From: an uncultured Bacteroidota bacterium
Lineage (GTDB): Bacteria; Bacteroidota; Bacteroidia; Chitinophagales; Chitinophagaceae
Reading direction: 5' to 3'
DNA: 64,000 nt
NCBI GenBank assembly: GCA_903835005.1
Contig: CAILLK010000085.1
Coordinates: 1-64,000 of the forward strand
The position numbers and the translations under genes were made by a program. The notes below the pieces were generated by a model. The model worked only from the letters and a program-made list of their open reading frames with translations. It searched no databases and was not told the origin of the DNA. How positions within the stretch are numbered: the first letter of the stretch is position 1; each line of letters starts with the position of its first letter. Positions 15,983 through 24,617 of this stretch are shown here, piece by piece.

Positions 15983-18578
15983 TCAAACATTTAATCCGAA
16001 CCTGAATTTTTATCAATCGGCCAATGCTGAGCCCGATGTGATAAAAAACGATTTTATTATCCGGCTCCGTGAGTATGAAATAATCATGGGCGATATTCGC
16101 CGTAATGAAATGAAAGGCTCGGTGCAGCACTACTTATTGCTTGGGCGCAGAGGCAGTGGTAAATCAACCTTGCTAAAACGGCTGCAGATAGAAATTGATA
16201 CTGACGAAGAGCTAAAGCAAAAATATATTGCTATAAACCTTGCCGAGGAACAAGCAAATATTTATAGACTATTTGACCTGTGGGAGGCTATCAGGGAAGA
16301 ACTGGAACATAAACACATAGAAGTAGAAGAAACTGAATGGGATAATGACAGCAATGCCTATTCACGGAGCCTGTTTGCAGCAATTCAAACTGCGATAGAA
16401 AAATCAGGTAAAAAAATAATACTGCTGCTTGATAATATAGACCGCATTTTCGAGAACCTGAAAGAGGATGCTTCCTTGCTCCGGGAAGTATTGCTGAACT
16501 TTGATGATATAAAAATAATTGGTGGCAGCACACGCATGACCGAACACTTTTGGCGGTACGATATGCCCTTTTATGAATTTTTCAGAGTCTTGAAGCTTGA
16601 ACCACTTACAAGTGATGAAATAAAGACTTTATTCCTGCATTGGGGTGAGAAATATAATTTACCGGTATTGAAAGAATTTGTCGAGAAAAGAACCGGACAA
16701 CTTGAAGCAGTAAGGATACTTACTGACGGGCTACCAAGGACTTTACTACTATTTGTAAATATACTGGTGAACAAAGTAGATGGCACTGGTTATGAATACA
16801 TGAAGTTGATCATGGACAGGGTAACACCACTCTACCAGGAACGGCTGAATAATCTGCCACCGGCTCAAAGAAAAATAGTCTTGCAACTGGCATTTTTGTG
16901 GGAGGGCGTCGGTGCACGGGAAGTGGCAGATGCTGCACACATGGATATAAAACCGGTATCTGCACAATTGAGCCAATTGGCAGATAGCGGGATAGTGGAT
17001 AAGTTAAGCACCAGTAATAAAAACAATCTCTACAGGCTTTCTGAAAGGTTCTTTAATCTTTGGCTGATTTTTACTCAAGGTAGCCCGAAGGAAAAAAGGA
17101 AGGCGAAATATCTGACTATTTTTCTGGAGAGTTTTTATGATGGAGATGAATTGAAGAAGTTAGTTGAGAATCACCTAGCGCATTTGGAAAAAATGGAACC
17201 TGGTAAAGCAGTATTGCTTACAAAAGCATTTGCACAATTAAAAATAATTTCTTCTGAAACCAGGGATTTGCTAATTAATAAGACAAATGAACTAAAGTTG
17301 GATGCTTATTTATTTATTGAACTACCATTAACTACAGAAAAAATAATTAAAGATATTATTGAATTAATTGAAAAAAAAAGTTGGGTAAAAGCATTAAAAT
17401 TAGCTGAAGAAATTGATCAAGAAGATGGACTCAGAGATAATGTTATAGGCTGGATTAATGATAAAAGAGGAAATTATGATGCAGCAGAAAAATGGTTTCT
17501 TAAAGCAATAGAAAAGGACTATTTAAAAGCTAAATTTAATATTGCAGTAATATACGAAAATCATCTACATAGAGTTGATTTAGCCGAAAAATATTATATA
17601 TCCGCCATTGAAAAGGGTGAAACTGATTCATTAAATAATCTTGCTGTATTATATCAAAAACAAAATAAAATTGATTTAGCTGAAAAATATTTTTTGTTGG
17701 CAATTGAACAAAATGATATTAAAGCAATAAATAGTTTGGCCGCAATATATTTAATACAAGGGAAATTGAATTTAGCCGAGAATTATTTAATGCTTGGGTC
17801 GGATAAAGGCTCCAAAGATGCCGTATTTAACTTAGCAACTTTCTATCATAATCAATATAGATTTGACCTAGCAGAAAAATATTATTTGATTGCAATAGAC
17901 AATGGAGATAAAATTGCATTGTTCAATCTTGCTACAATTTATTCAGTTCAACTGAAATATGACCTAGCAGAGAAATATTATTTGTTAGCTATTGATAGTG
18001 GAATTGAAGAAGCTATAAGCAATCTTGCAAATCTTTATAATATTCAAAACAATTTATTACTGGCAGAAAAATATTTATTAACATTAATAAATAAAGTTGA
18101 TTCAAAAAAAGTAAACCGAATTAACGCATTGTATAATTTGGCAACAATATATTACAGAACTGCAACTAAAAAGGAAGATGCTTTAAATTATATAACCCAA
18201 GCATATTTATTAGATAATAATCAAAATTTTCGTACGATTTATATTGCTATAAAAGCGTGGAATGGATTAATTGATGGAATAAAGGATGAATTAAAATTAA
18301 TTTTTTTAGGTGGTGATTACACATTTGTTGATTCAATGCTTATAAATATTCTAATTCATCACCAAACAAATATTGTTTACCAATTATTCAATGACCCCGA
18401 CTATGGAGACGAATTAAAAGAAAGATACCAACCAATACATTTTGCCACTGTTATACTTTCAGGAAAAGAAAATAATATTTCCTTAAAAATACCACCCGAA
18501 CTGCAAGAAATAGTAAATGAGATTTTGAATTCAATTGAAATAGGACAAGCAATTTTTTATTGGCCAAGGAAAAAGTAA
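15975..18578 (+). CDS. STAND-like ATPase with C-terminal TPR/Sel1-like repeats
   Basis: 867 residues. Walker A 'GRRGSGKST' (57-65), Walker B 'ILLLDNID' (149-156), sensor 'IIGGSTR' (181-187), and a 'DGLPRTLLL' motif (251-259) like the GxP motif of STAND NTPases. A winged-helix-like region follows (about 295-365). From about 455 to 760 there are some seven tandem repeats of 32 residues built on 'LAEKYYLLAI ... ALFNLATIY'. Such a layout (switch NTPase plus repeat sensor) is common in bacterial immune and signalling proteins. From about 17250 the gene becomes strikingly AT-rich compared with its own 5' half. No effector domain (nuclease, protease, TIR) is recognised. Confidence 0.7.
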   Translation: MADQTFNPNLNFYQSANAEPDVIKNDFIIRLREYEIIMGDIRRNEMKGSVQHYLLLGRRGSGKSTLLKRLQIEIDTDEELKQKYIAINLAEEQANIYRLFDLWEAIREELEHKHIEVEETEWDNDSNAYSRSLFAAIQTAIEKSGKKIILLLDNIDRIFENLKEDASLLREVLLNFDDIKIIGGSTRMTEHFWRYDMPFYEFFRVLKLEPLTSDEIKTLFLHWGEKYNLPVLKEFVEKRTGQLEAVRILTDGLPRTLLLFVNILVNKVDGTGYEYMKLIMDRVTPLYQERLNNLPPAQRKIVLQLAFLWEGVGAREVADAAHMDIKPVSAQLSQLADSGIVDKLSTSNKNNLYRLSERFFNLWLIFTQGSPKEKRKAKYLTIFLESFYDGDELKKLVENHLAHLEKMEPGKAVLLTKAFAQLKIISSETRDLLINKTNELKLDAYLFIELPLTTEKIIKDIIELIEKKSWVKALKLAEEIDQEDGLRDNVIGWINDKRGNYDAAEKWFLKAIEKDYLKAKFNIAVIYENHLHRVDLAEKYYISAIEKGETDSLNNLAVLYQKQNKIDLAEKYFLLAIEQNDIKAINSLAAIYLIQGKLNLAENYLMLGSDKGSKDAVFNLATFYHNQYRFDLAEKYYLIAIDNGDKIALFNLATIYSVQLKYDLAEKYYLLAIDSGIEEAISNLANLYNIQNNLLLAEKYLLTLINKVDSKKVNRINALYNLATIYYRTATKKEDALNYITQAYLLDNNQNFRTIYIAIKAWNGLIDGIKDELKLIFLGGDYTFVDSMLINILIHHQTNIVYQLFNDPDYGDELKERYQPIHFATVILSGKENNISLKIPPELQEIVNEILNSIEIGQAIFYWPRKK

Positions 18579-18626
18579 AAAATTACTAATTCCCCCGCAT
18601 TTTCCCCAAATTCAATTCCCCTTCCT

Positions 18627-18634
18627 TACCTTTG
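18627..18634 (+). promoter_or_regulatory. TAnnTTTG element upstream of dut
   Basis: TACCTTTG ends 10 bp before the dut ATG at 18645. The -33 region is not clear. Confidence 0.45.
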
Positions 18635-18644
18635 CGCCCTTGCT

Positions 18645-19082
18645 ATGGAATTAAAGGTATTGGTCATAAACAATTCGCCCCATGCGCTGCCTGAATACCA
18701 GACTGCCGGATCTGCTGGCATGGATATTAAGGCATGGCTCGATGAGCCGATGACTCTGCAACCCATGGAACGCAAACTGGTGCCTACAGGTATCTACATG
18801 GCAATACCCGAGGGTCATGAGGCACAGATAAGACCCAGGAGCGGACTGGCTGTGAAACGGGGGCTGACAGTGGTGAATGCGCCGGGAACAATAGACAGTG
18901 ATTACCGGGGCGAGGTAAAGGTGGCCCTGATAAACCTCAGCAATGAGGAGCAGGTGATAAATGACGGGGAACGAATAGCCCAGATGGTTGTGGGCAAATA
19001 TGAAAGAGTGAAATGGCAACTGGCCGATGTGCTGGAACAGACAGACAGGGGAACAGGAGGTTTCGGGCACTCAGGGGTTTGA
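18645..19082 (+). CDS. dut: dUTP diphosphatase
   Basis: 145 residues with the trimeric dUTPase motifs: 'AGSAGMDIKA' (motif 1), 'RPRSGLAVKRGL' (motif 2), 'VNAPGTIDSDYRGE' (motif 3, uracil binding and catalytic Asp), 'GERIAQMVV' (motif 4) and the C-terminal 'RGTGGFGHSGV' arm (motif 5). It hydrolyses dUTP to dUMP and pyrophosphate. It begins a four-gene forward operon continuing with a nucleotidyltransferase, a TPR protein and a DUF4292 lipoprotein, a grouping I have seen in other Bacteroidota. Confidence 0.96.
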   Translation: MELKVLVINNSPHALPEYQTAGSAGMDIKAWLDEPMTLQPMERKLVPTGIYMAIPEGHEAQIRPRSGLAVKRGLTVVNAPGTIDSDYRGEVKVALINLSNEEQVINDGERIAQMVVGKYERVKWQLADVLEQTDRGTGGFGHSGV

Positions 19083-19212
19083 ATTCGTTAGTCGGGCGTT
19101 CGCTATCAGTGCCAAATTGTAAGGTTCAATTTTTAATACCAGGCTGGTTGAATCGGGGGTGGAGAAACACCAGGTAAAGCCCCGGACCAGTGCAGTTGCA
19201 AATCATAAATGA

Positions 19213-19255
19213 GATACCGGGCAGTAGCTTCGGTATCTGAAAAACAGATTTTCAG
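19213..19255 (+). promoter_or_regulatory. Two consecutive hairpins ending at the nucleotidyltransferase start codon
   Basis: GATACCG/CGGTATC (19213-19219 with 19231-19237) is followed directly by CTGAAAA/TTTTCAG (19237-19243 with 19249-19255). The second stem ends on the base before the ATG, so it would cover the ribosome landing site. Function unknown. Confidence 0.45.
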
Positions 19256-20263
19256 ATGAATATTATTATCCCGATGGCAGGAATGGGGAAACGGATGCGG
19301 CCCCATACGCTCACAACCGCGAAACCTTTACTGCCCGTTGCCGGCAAGCCTATAATACAGCGGCTGGTGGAAGATATACTCGCCACTGCCAACGAAAAAG
19401 TGGAGGAGATAGCTTTTGTTATCAGTCCGGCGTTTGGCAAAGAAGTGGAAGACAACCTTTGTAAAATAGCAGACGGGCTTGGTGCACAGGGAAAGATATG
19501 TTATCAGCAGGAGGCGCTTGGTACAGCACATGCCATACTATGCGCGGGCACCACACTTACCGGAAATGTTTTCATTGCATTTGCAGACACACTCTTCAAA
19601 GCCGAATTCAACATAGATACCACAAGAGACGCTATAATATGGACTCATAAAGTGGCCGACCCCAAGGCTTTCGGGGTGGTAAAACTGAACGCAGCAGAGC
19701 AGATAGAGGCATTTGTAGAGAAGCCACAGGAATTTGTATCCGACCTTGCAATAATCGGGGTTTATTACTTCAGGGACGGCGATGCGCTGAAGAAAGAACT
19801 GCAACGCCTTATAGACCTGAAAATAATGCAGAAAGGCGAATACCAGATCACAGATGCTATGGAGCATATGCTCACAAATGGCGTAAAGTTCTATACCGGG
19901 CAGGTAGAAGAATGGCTGGACTGCGGCAATAAAGACAACAGTATTTATACCAACCAGCGGATGCTGGAAATAAAAAAGGACAAGGAGCATCTTACCTCGG
20001 CATCGGCCGTGGTAACCAATTCTGTGATTATAGAACCATGCTACATCGGGCCGGGAGTAAAGGTCGCGAATTCAGTAGTCGGGCCACATGTTTCTCTCGA
20101 AAGAGGCGTGCAGATTTCCGACAGCCGCATCACCAACAGCATTATTATGGCTGAAAGTGTTGTTAAAAATGCACAAATTACTGCCTCGATAATAGGTAAA
20201 AATGTAACTTACATGGATAAGCCGAAGGAATTAAGCCTCGGTGATTATTCAGTTCAGATATGA
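19256..20263 (+). CDS. Sugar-phosphate nucleotidyltransferase with left-handed beta-helix
   Basis: 335 residues. The N-terminal domain has the NTP-transferase signature 'MAGMGKRMRPHTLTTAKPLLPVAGKPIIQ', with 'ALGTAHAI' and the metal-binding 'FADTLFK'. Sugar-binding residues include 'FVEKP' and 'EEWLDCGNKD'. Residues 245-320 are hexapeptide-like ('SVIIEPCYIGPGVKVANSVVG'). It would make an NDP-sugar (glucose- or mannose-1-phosphate type) for envelope polysaccharide; the exact sugar cannot be read. Its stop overlaps the start of the TPR gene by 4 bp. Confidence 0.85.
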   Translation: MNIIIPMAGMGKRMRPHTLTTAKPLLPVAGKPIIQRLVEDILATANEKVEEIAFVISPAFGKEVEDNLCKIADGLGAQGKICYQQEALGTAHAILCAGTTLTGNVFIAFADTLFKAEFNIDTTRDAIIWTHKVADPKAFGVVKLNAAEQIEAFVEKPQEFVSDLAIIGVYYFRDGDALKKELQRLIDLKIMQKGEYQITDAMEHMLTNGVKFYTGQVEEWLDCGNKDNSIYTNQRMLEIKKDKEHLTSASAVVTNSVIIEPCYIGPGVKVANSVVGPHVSLERGVQISDSRITNSIIMAESVVKNAQITASIIGKNVTYMDKPKELSLGDYSVQI

Positions 20264-21996
20264 AACTGCCCTTCCTGATATACCCGCTTGTAGTCTTTTA
20301 CCTGTTTACGACAGCAGTTCCAGCATTTGCCCAGAAGGAAATAGGAGCGAGTTATGATGCTACCAGGGATGGAATGAAAGCCAAAACAGATTCTCTTTAT
20401 TTCGAAGCATTGAAGGCGGAAATAAAAAAAGATGAACCGCTGGCCCTGAGCCTGTTTGAGCAGTTTACTACATTACGCCCCGAAGTATCTGACCCATGGT
20501 ATGAAATGGCTGTGCTCAATTATAATAACCGCAAAACAGACCTTGCGATTGAGTATCTGAAAAAAGCAATAGCGCTTAATAAAGATAACAAATGGTATAA
20601 AGAGAAATACGCACTTATCCTGGCAGAAACAGGCGATTATCTTCAGGCTGCTTCAATAACAGATGATCTTTCGAAGGCTGAGCCCAACGATCCCGGTTAC
20701 CTGACGCAGGCTGCAGAATATTATGAAAAAGCGAAAAATTACAAAGAGGCTTTAAAATTTCTCAATAAAGCGATTATGGCAGTAGGTCCCAGTGAGGAGC
20801 TTACAGAACTGAAAGAACACGTGTACCTGAATATGGACAGCCTGGAACGTGCTGCAGATATGATAAGGGAACTTGTAGCAAGGGAACCCAAAAACGGCAA
20901 ATATTACAAGGACCTTGGCGACCTGTATGACAACAACAAGGAGCCAGGAAAAGCAGCGCAGGTTTATGAGCAGGCCGAAAAAATTATTCCTGGCGACCCA
21001 TATATTCAGGGAGGCCGTGCAGAACATTTTCTGAGAATCGGGGATACGGCCAACTATGTATTGTATGATACCCGGGCCATTCTGAACAACGAGCAGGATG
21101 CAGATGAGCAATTGGAGGCATTTGAGAGTTTTATTCAGAGTATGCCCAATGATTCGGTAGTAAGAGCCACCGGCTTACCCATCTGCCGTCAGCTGGCAGC
21201 TCAGCATCCGGCCGATCCTCAGGTAATGTGGATATTTGGTGACTTCCTGGATAACTGTGGCAAAAGAGATAGTGCGGTATGGGCATATAACCGGTCGCTG
21301 CAGGCTAAATCATCTGTTGAGGTATGGAGAAAGCTTCTTGAAAACTTTTGGGAGCGTCAAATGTCTGATTCATTAATAAAAAACAGTGAAAGGTACATCA
21401 GGATGTATCCCAACTCGGTAGATCCGCAATTTTTTAATGCCCAGGGCCATTACCTAAAAAAAGAATACGACAAGGCAATAAAATCAATTAACCGCGCCAT
21501 AGATAACCAGCCTGAAAATGACAAACCTGCATTGGCTTCATTATATTCATTTATGGCTGAAGTATACCACAGCAACAAACAGGATGAATTTTCGGACAAA
21601 GCTTTTGACAAAGCGATAGTGCTAGATCCAGACAATGCAGTAGCACTGAATAATTATGCCTATTTCCTTTCAGAACGTGCTGTACGCCTGGATGATGCCG
21701 AAAAAATGTCGAAAAAATCACTCGACCTGAAGCCGGGAGAAGCCAACTATCTGGATACCTATGGCTGGATCATGTACAAAAAAGGTGATTACGAAAAGGC
21801 AAAAGTATTTGTGAAAAGAGCCATTGAATTATTTGGTGACCGTGCAGACGCACCGCTGTTTGATCACCTTGGAAATATTTACTACAAACTCAACAATAAA
21901 GATAAAGCGATCATTAACTGGAAACTGGCCAAAGAAAAGGGCACCGATGATCCGGAAATAGACAAAAAAATAAGTGAAGGAAAATTGTATGAATAG
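20260..21996 (+). CDS. Exported tetratricopeptide repeat protein
   Basis: 578 residues with a signal peptide ending 'AVPAFAQ' and about a dozen TPR-like helical pairs throughout, for example 'PWYEMAVLNYNNRKTDLAIEYLKKAI' and 'LFDHLGNIYYKLNNKDKAIINWKLA'. It should act in the periplasm as a scaffold. It is translationally coupled both to the nucleotidyltransferase gene (4-bp overlap) and to the DUF4292 lipoprotein gene (8-bp overlap), which points to a shared role in envelope assembly; this is inference. Confidence 0.8.
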   Translation: MKLPFLIYPLVVFYLFTTAVPAFAQKEIGASYDATRDGMKAKTDSLYFEALKAEIKKDEPLALSLFEQFTTLRPEVSDPWYEMAVLNYNNRKTDLAIEYLKKAIALNKDNKWYKEKYALILAETGDYLQAASITDDLSKAEPNDPGYLTQAAEYYEKAKNYKEALKFLNKAIMAVGPSEELTELKEHVYLNMDSLERAADMIRELVAREPKNGKYYKDLGDLYDNNKEPGKAAQVYEQAEKIIPGDPYIQGGRAEHFLRIGDTANYVLYDTRAILNNEQDADEQLEAFESFIQSMPNDSVVRATGLPICRQLAAQHPADPQVMWIFGDFLDNCGKRDSAVWAYNRSLQAKSSVEVWRKLLENFWERQMSDSLIKNSERYIRMYPNSVDPQFFNAQGHYLKKEYDKAIKSINRAIDNQPENDKPALASLYSFMAEVYHSNKQDEFSDKAFDKAIVLDPDNAVALNNYAYFLSERAVRLDDAEKMSKKSLDLKPGEANYLDTYGWIMYKKGDYEKAKVFVKRAIELFGDRADAPLFDHLGNIYYKLNNKDKAIINWKLAKEKGTDDPEIDKKISEGKLYE

Positions 21997-22864
21997 AATT
22001 GCAGGTGCGGCAATATTAATGTTAATGGCAAGTATTTTTTCATCCTGCTCTTTTATGAAAGTGGTAAAGGGAAAAAAACAAAAGGATCCTGATAAAAAGG
22101 TGGTCTGGACCGGAGCTGATACCAGCCAGGTAATAACCAATATGACCCCAAAAGACACTCTTAAACAGCCTGCCGCATCAGTAATTAATGTGAACCCGCT
22201 TATAGAACAGCTGAAGCCTGTATGGAATAAAAGGCTGGCCTACAAAACCTTTTCCGGCAAAGCAAAAATGCACTTTGAGAGCCCGGATAATAAACTGGAA
22301 TTTACAGGCCATTTCAGAGTAAAAAGAGACAGTGCAATATGGATCAATATTACTGCTATTGGCGGTGTGGTTCAGGCGGCCAGAATATTTATTACCCCCG
22401 ATAGTTTTTACCTGATTAATTCTCAGCAGGGTGAAGTAACTATTCTGCCACTTAGTGAGGCTGATAAGTTTCTCCCTGCTAAAGTAGATTTTTCCTCGCT
22501 TCAGAATCTTATCATAGGAGAACCGATACGCGAGGGCGCAATTACCGATGCCGAGAAAATGGGTGATTCCATAATATTCAGGGTGGAAGACAGTAGTTAT
22601 ATGCAGAACATTGTTTTTAATAATACCGACAGCACACTGCGCAGAGGGCATTTACGTACCCGCAAACCAAATGGGCCGGCGGCAGAGACTGAATACAATT
22701 CTTATATAACCCTGCCTAACGGAAAAATTTCTACCTACCGGGTCATCAATCTGACCAATCGTAATGATACTTACTCACTGGAAATGAACTTCTCCAAAAT
22801 TGAATTCGATATTCCTGTAGATATGCCATTCAGGATACCTGAAAATTACACTATAAAAAGGTAA
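21989..22864 (+). CDS. DUF4292 lipoprotein
   Basis: 291 residues from the ATG at 21989; an upstream in-frame ATG at 21974 would add five residues inside the TPR gene. A lipobox-like 'SIFSSC' places the lipidated Cys at about residue 20. The mature part ('LAYKTFSGKAKMHFESPDNKLEFTGHFRVKRDSAIWINI ... GVVQAARIFITPDSFYLIN') matches DUF4292, predicted to share the LolA/LolB-type half-barrel fold. It may carry or sense lipids or lipoproteins in the periplasm. In many relatives an M23 peptidase gene follows; here a convergent gene follows instead. Confidence 0.82.
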   Translation: MNRIAGAAILMLMASIFSSCSFMKVVKGKKQKDPDKKVVWTGADTSQVITNMTPKDTLKQPAASVINVNPLIEQLKPVWNKRLAYKTFSGKAKMHFESPDNKLEFTGHFRVKRDSAIWINITAIGGVVQAARIFITPDSFYLINSQQGEVTILPLSEADKFLPAKVDFSSLQNLIIGEPIREGAITDAEKMGDSIIFRVEDSSYMQNIVFNNTDSTLRRGHLRTRKPNGPAAETEYNSYITLPNGKISTYRVINLTNRNDTYSLEMNFSKIEFDIPVDMPFRIPENYTIKR

Positions 22865-22888
22865 AGCCTGCTATACCACTGCCTGGTC

Positions 22889-23755
22889 CTACCTGTGGCA
22901 TATATCGAGTTCCACAAAAAAGCTGTTGGATAATTTCTCCGTCTCTGTAGTCTTATTTTTGTTTTTACCCGGCAAGGTTATTGTTGCCGGGCTCGTGGGT
23001 ACAGAATAGGTAGGAGTAAGCGTGAACAGCCATTTGGTTACCCGGTAAGTGAATTTGGTTTTAATTTCATAATCGAGGGGAACAAATTCATTTGCATCTG
23101 CAACAACGTTATATGCAGCCAGTGTCTTGTCTTTTTTAAGAAACCGGTTAATAAAGTAATCGTCGTAGAAATGCCTGGTGCCGTAATTCAGACTCACTGC
23201 CGGCACAATATGAAACTTATGTTTTTTCAGATCGAAATCATGATCCAGTTCCAGACCAAGTACGTAATCGGTAGATGCCTTATTAAAGTTGAAATCCCAG
23301 GTTAACTGTGGTTCAATCCAGTCGTTTGTATATTGTCCGTTGGCACCTAAGCCGCCTTTTGTTGCCGAACGGATATTGGTACTGTTTTTATTGTAGTAAA
23401 ATTTATCACCGCACACACCCAAATTGAAGTGATCGCCCAAATTATGATCCCATCCTGCCTCCAGCGTAAGCAGATCTATATATCCTTTAGTCGGCGCATC
23501 AGATACAATTGCTTTGCCATAAATACCATTACTGAAATGGTAACCTATATAAGGGCTGATAAAGGGAAGTGCTACCGAATCTTTTCGGCCCAGGTACACA
23601 TTATTACTCATGTAATTTAGTCCGGTCATAAAATAGCTTTTGTTCTCATAAGGATCATCTGCTTCCTCTTCAGCCTTAGTCGCTTTCATCGCTTGGGAAA
23701 AAACTGATGATGAATACAACATAAATAAAACAAAATAAAAAACCGGGAACTTCAT
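22889..23755 (-). CDS. Predicted outer-membrane beta-barrel protein
   Basis: 288 residues from the ATG at 23755 (the frame is open to 23782). A signal peptide 'MKFPVFYFVLFMLYSSSVFSQ' is followed by alternating amphipathic strands such as 'SPYIGYHFSNGIYGKAIVS', 'LLTLEAGWDHNLGDHFNLGV' and 'KWLFTLTPTYSVPTSPAT', ending in 'SFFVELDICHR'. It appears to be a small barrel of unknown function common in Chitinophagaceae-type genomes. It converges on the DUF4292 gene and diverges from the cytochrome cluster. Confidence 0.6.
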   Translation of the reverse strand: MKFPVFYFVLFMLYSSSVFSQAMKATKAEEEADDPYENKSYFMTGLNYMSNNVYLGRKDSVALPFISPYIGYHFSNGIYGKAIVSDAPTKGYIDLLTLEAGWDHNLGDHFNLGVCGDKFYYNKNSTNIRSATKGGLGANGQYTNDWIEPQLTWDFNFNKASTDYVLGLELDHDFDLKKHKFHIVPAVSLNYGTRHFYDDYFINRFLKKDKTLAAYNVVADANEFVPLDYEIKTKFTYRVTKWLFTLTPTYSVPTSPATITLPGKNKNKTTETEKLSNSFFVELDICHR

Positions 23756-24136
23756 AAAGTGGGATGATTTGGCGTGAATCAATTCAAGTTTCCTATTGAC
23801 AAGGAATTTAAATCAGAGTTTAAACAAACAATGTTAATATTTATAATAATTGTCAATAAAATATTTTACCGGTTATGTTGCGAATTAATTCGCATGCTTC
23901 ATAAAGTTGAGAATAAGTCTTGGGCAATAGCAGATTGTTGGTCAACTATATTCATCATAACCTCAGTTATGGATTGTGAAAATAGGTTTTTCCTGCCCAA
24001 AGCAATTAGATGTAGGTACATCATCATGACGAAAATCATAAAATAAAGTCGATTCCGCTTCCAATCACCTGATAAATGTCATGTTTATGTCAACAAATTG
24101 TAACCACTTTTGATCATAACAAAAACTAAATTTTAT
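23756..24136. other. Divergent intergenic region (381 bp)
   Basis: No convincing gene: a 90-codon forward frame at 23774 has no family resemblance and a composition like noncoding DNA. It contains CATAAC-CTCA-GTTATG (23956-23971), the CRP/FNR-like palindrome at 24026 and a weaker TGA-N6-TCA at 24070-24081. Confidence 0.6.
24026..24039. promoter_or_regulatory. CRP/FNR-type palindrome ATGA-N6-TCAT upstream of the cytochrome/porin cluster
   Basis: ATGACGAAAATCAT lies 98 bp before the ATG at 24137. The same layout recurs at 31023, 34207, 36660 and 41023. Confidence 0.45.
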
Positions 24137-24571
24137 ATGAAGCAATCAAAAGGTAAATTTCAAAGTAGATTTTTGAAACTTGTATTGGGTTGTTCTTTGC
24201 TAACAGAATCTGTTTTCTTCACTTCGACTGTAAGTGCGCAGAAGTATGAAAAATGGGTAGCGCCAGCCGAGGCTATAGCACAGAAAAACCCGCTGGATGG
24301 CAATAAAGAAGTGTTGGCTGACGCCAAAAAACTGTATGTTTCCATGTGTGCACCTTGCCACGGAGAAAAAGGCAAAGGTGATGGCCCGGCAGCAGCAGCT
24401 CTGAACCCCAAACCAGCCGACCATTCATCTAAATCAGTTCAGGCTGAGACAGACGGATCACTGTTTTATAAAATGACAACCGGAAGAGGGCCAATGCAAT
24501 CTTTCAGGACCAAGCTCACAGATGCTCAACGCTGGAGCCTGGTTAACTATATACGCACCTTGAAGAAATAG
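24137..24571 (+). CDS. Periplasmic c-type cytochrome
   Basis: 144 residues from the ATG at 24137 (the upstream TTG at 24110 is less likely). A signal peptide ends in 'TSTVSAQ'. One heme site is visible, 'CAPCHGEKGKGDGPAAAALNPKPADH', with a later 'MTTGRGPMQSFRTKL' supplying the axial Met, followed by 'RWSLVNYIRTLKK'. This is a class I cytochrome c of the cytochrome c551/c552 type. It leads a forward cluster with a porin and two more cytochromes and probably shuttles electrons in the periplasm. Confidence 0.88.
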   Translation: MKQSKGKFQSRFLKLVLGCSLLTESVFFTSTVSAQKYEKWVAPAEAIAQKNPLDGNKEVLADAKKLYVSMCAPCHGEKGKGDGPAAAALNPKPADHSSKSVQAETDGSLFYKMTTGRGPMQSFRTKLTDAQRWSLVNYIRTLKK

Positions 24572-24617
24572 TTTAAAGTAATTCCTCACTTTATTAATCT
24601 AACTAAAAAGCCAATTT

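Noticed and set aside
19083-19212. A tRNA or small RNA in the dut downstream gap
   Set aside because: No cloverleaf could be folded by eye and no T-loop motif is present.
23850-23862. TTGTCAATAAAAT as a further copy of the ATPase-promoter repeat
   Set aside because: It is a single copy without a second box at the 15- or 13-bp spacing and lies in AT-rich DNA where such a match can occur by chance.
23774-24046. 90-codon forward frame as a gene
   Set aside because: No signal, domain or promoter; it overlaps the start of the barrel gene on the other strand and the region carries regulatory palindromes.
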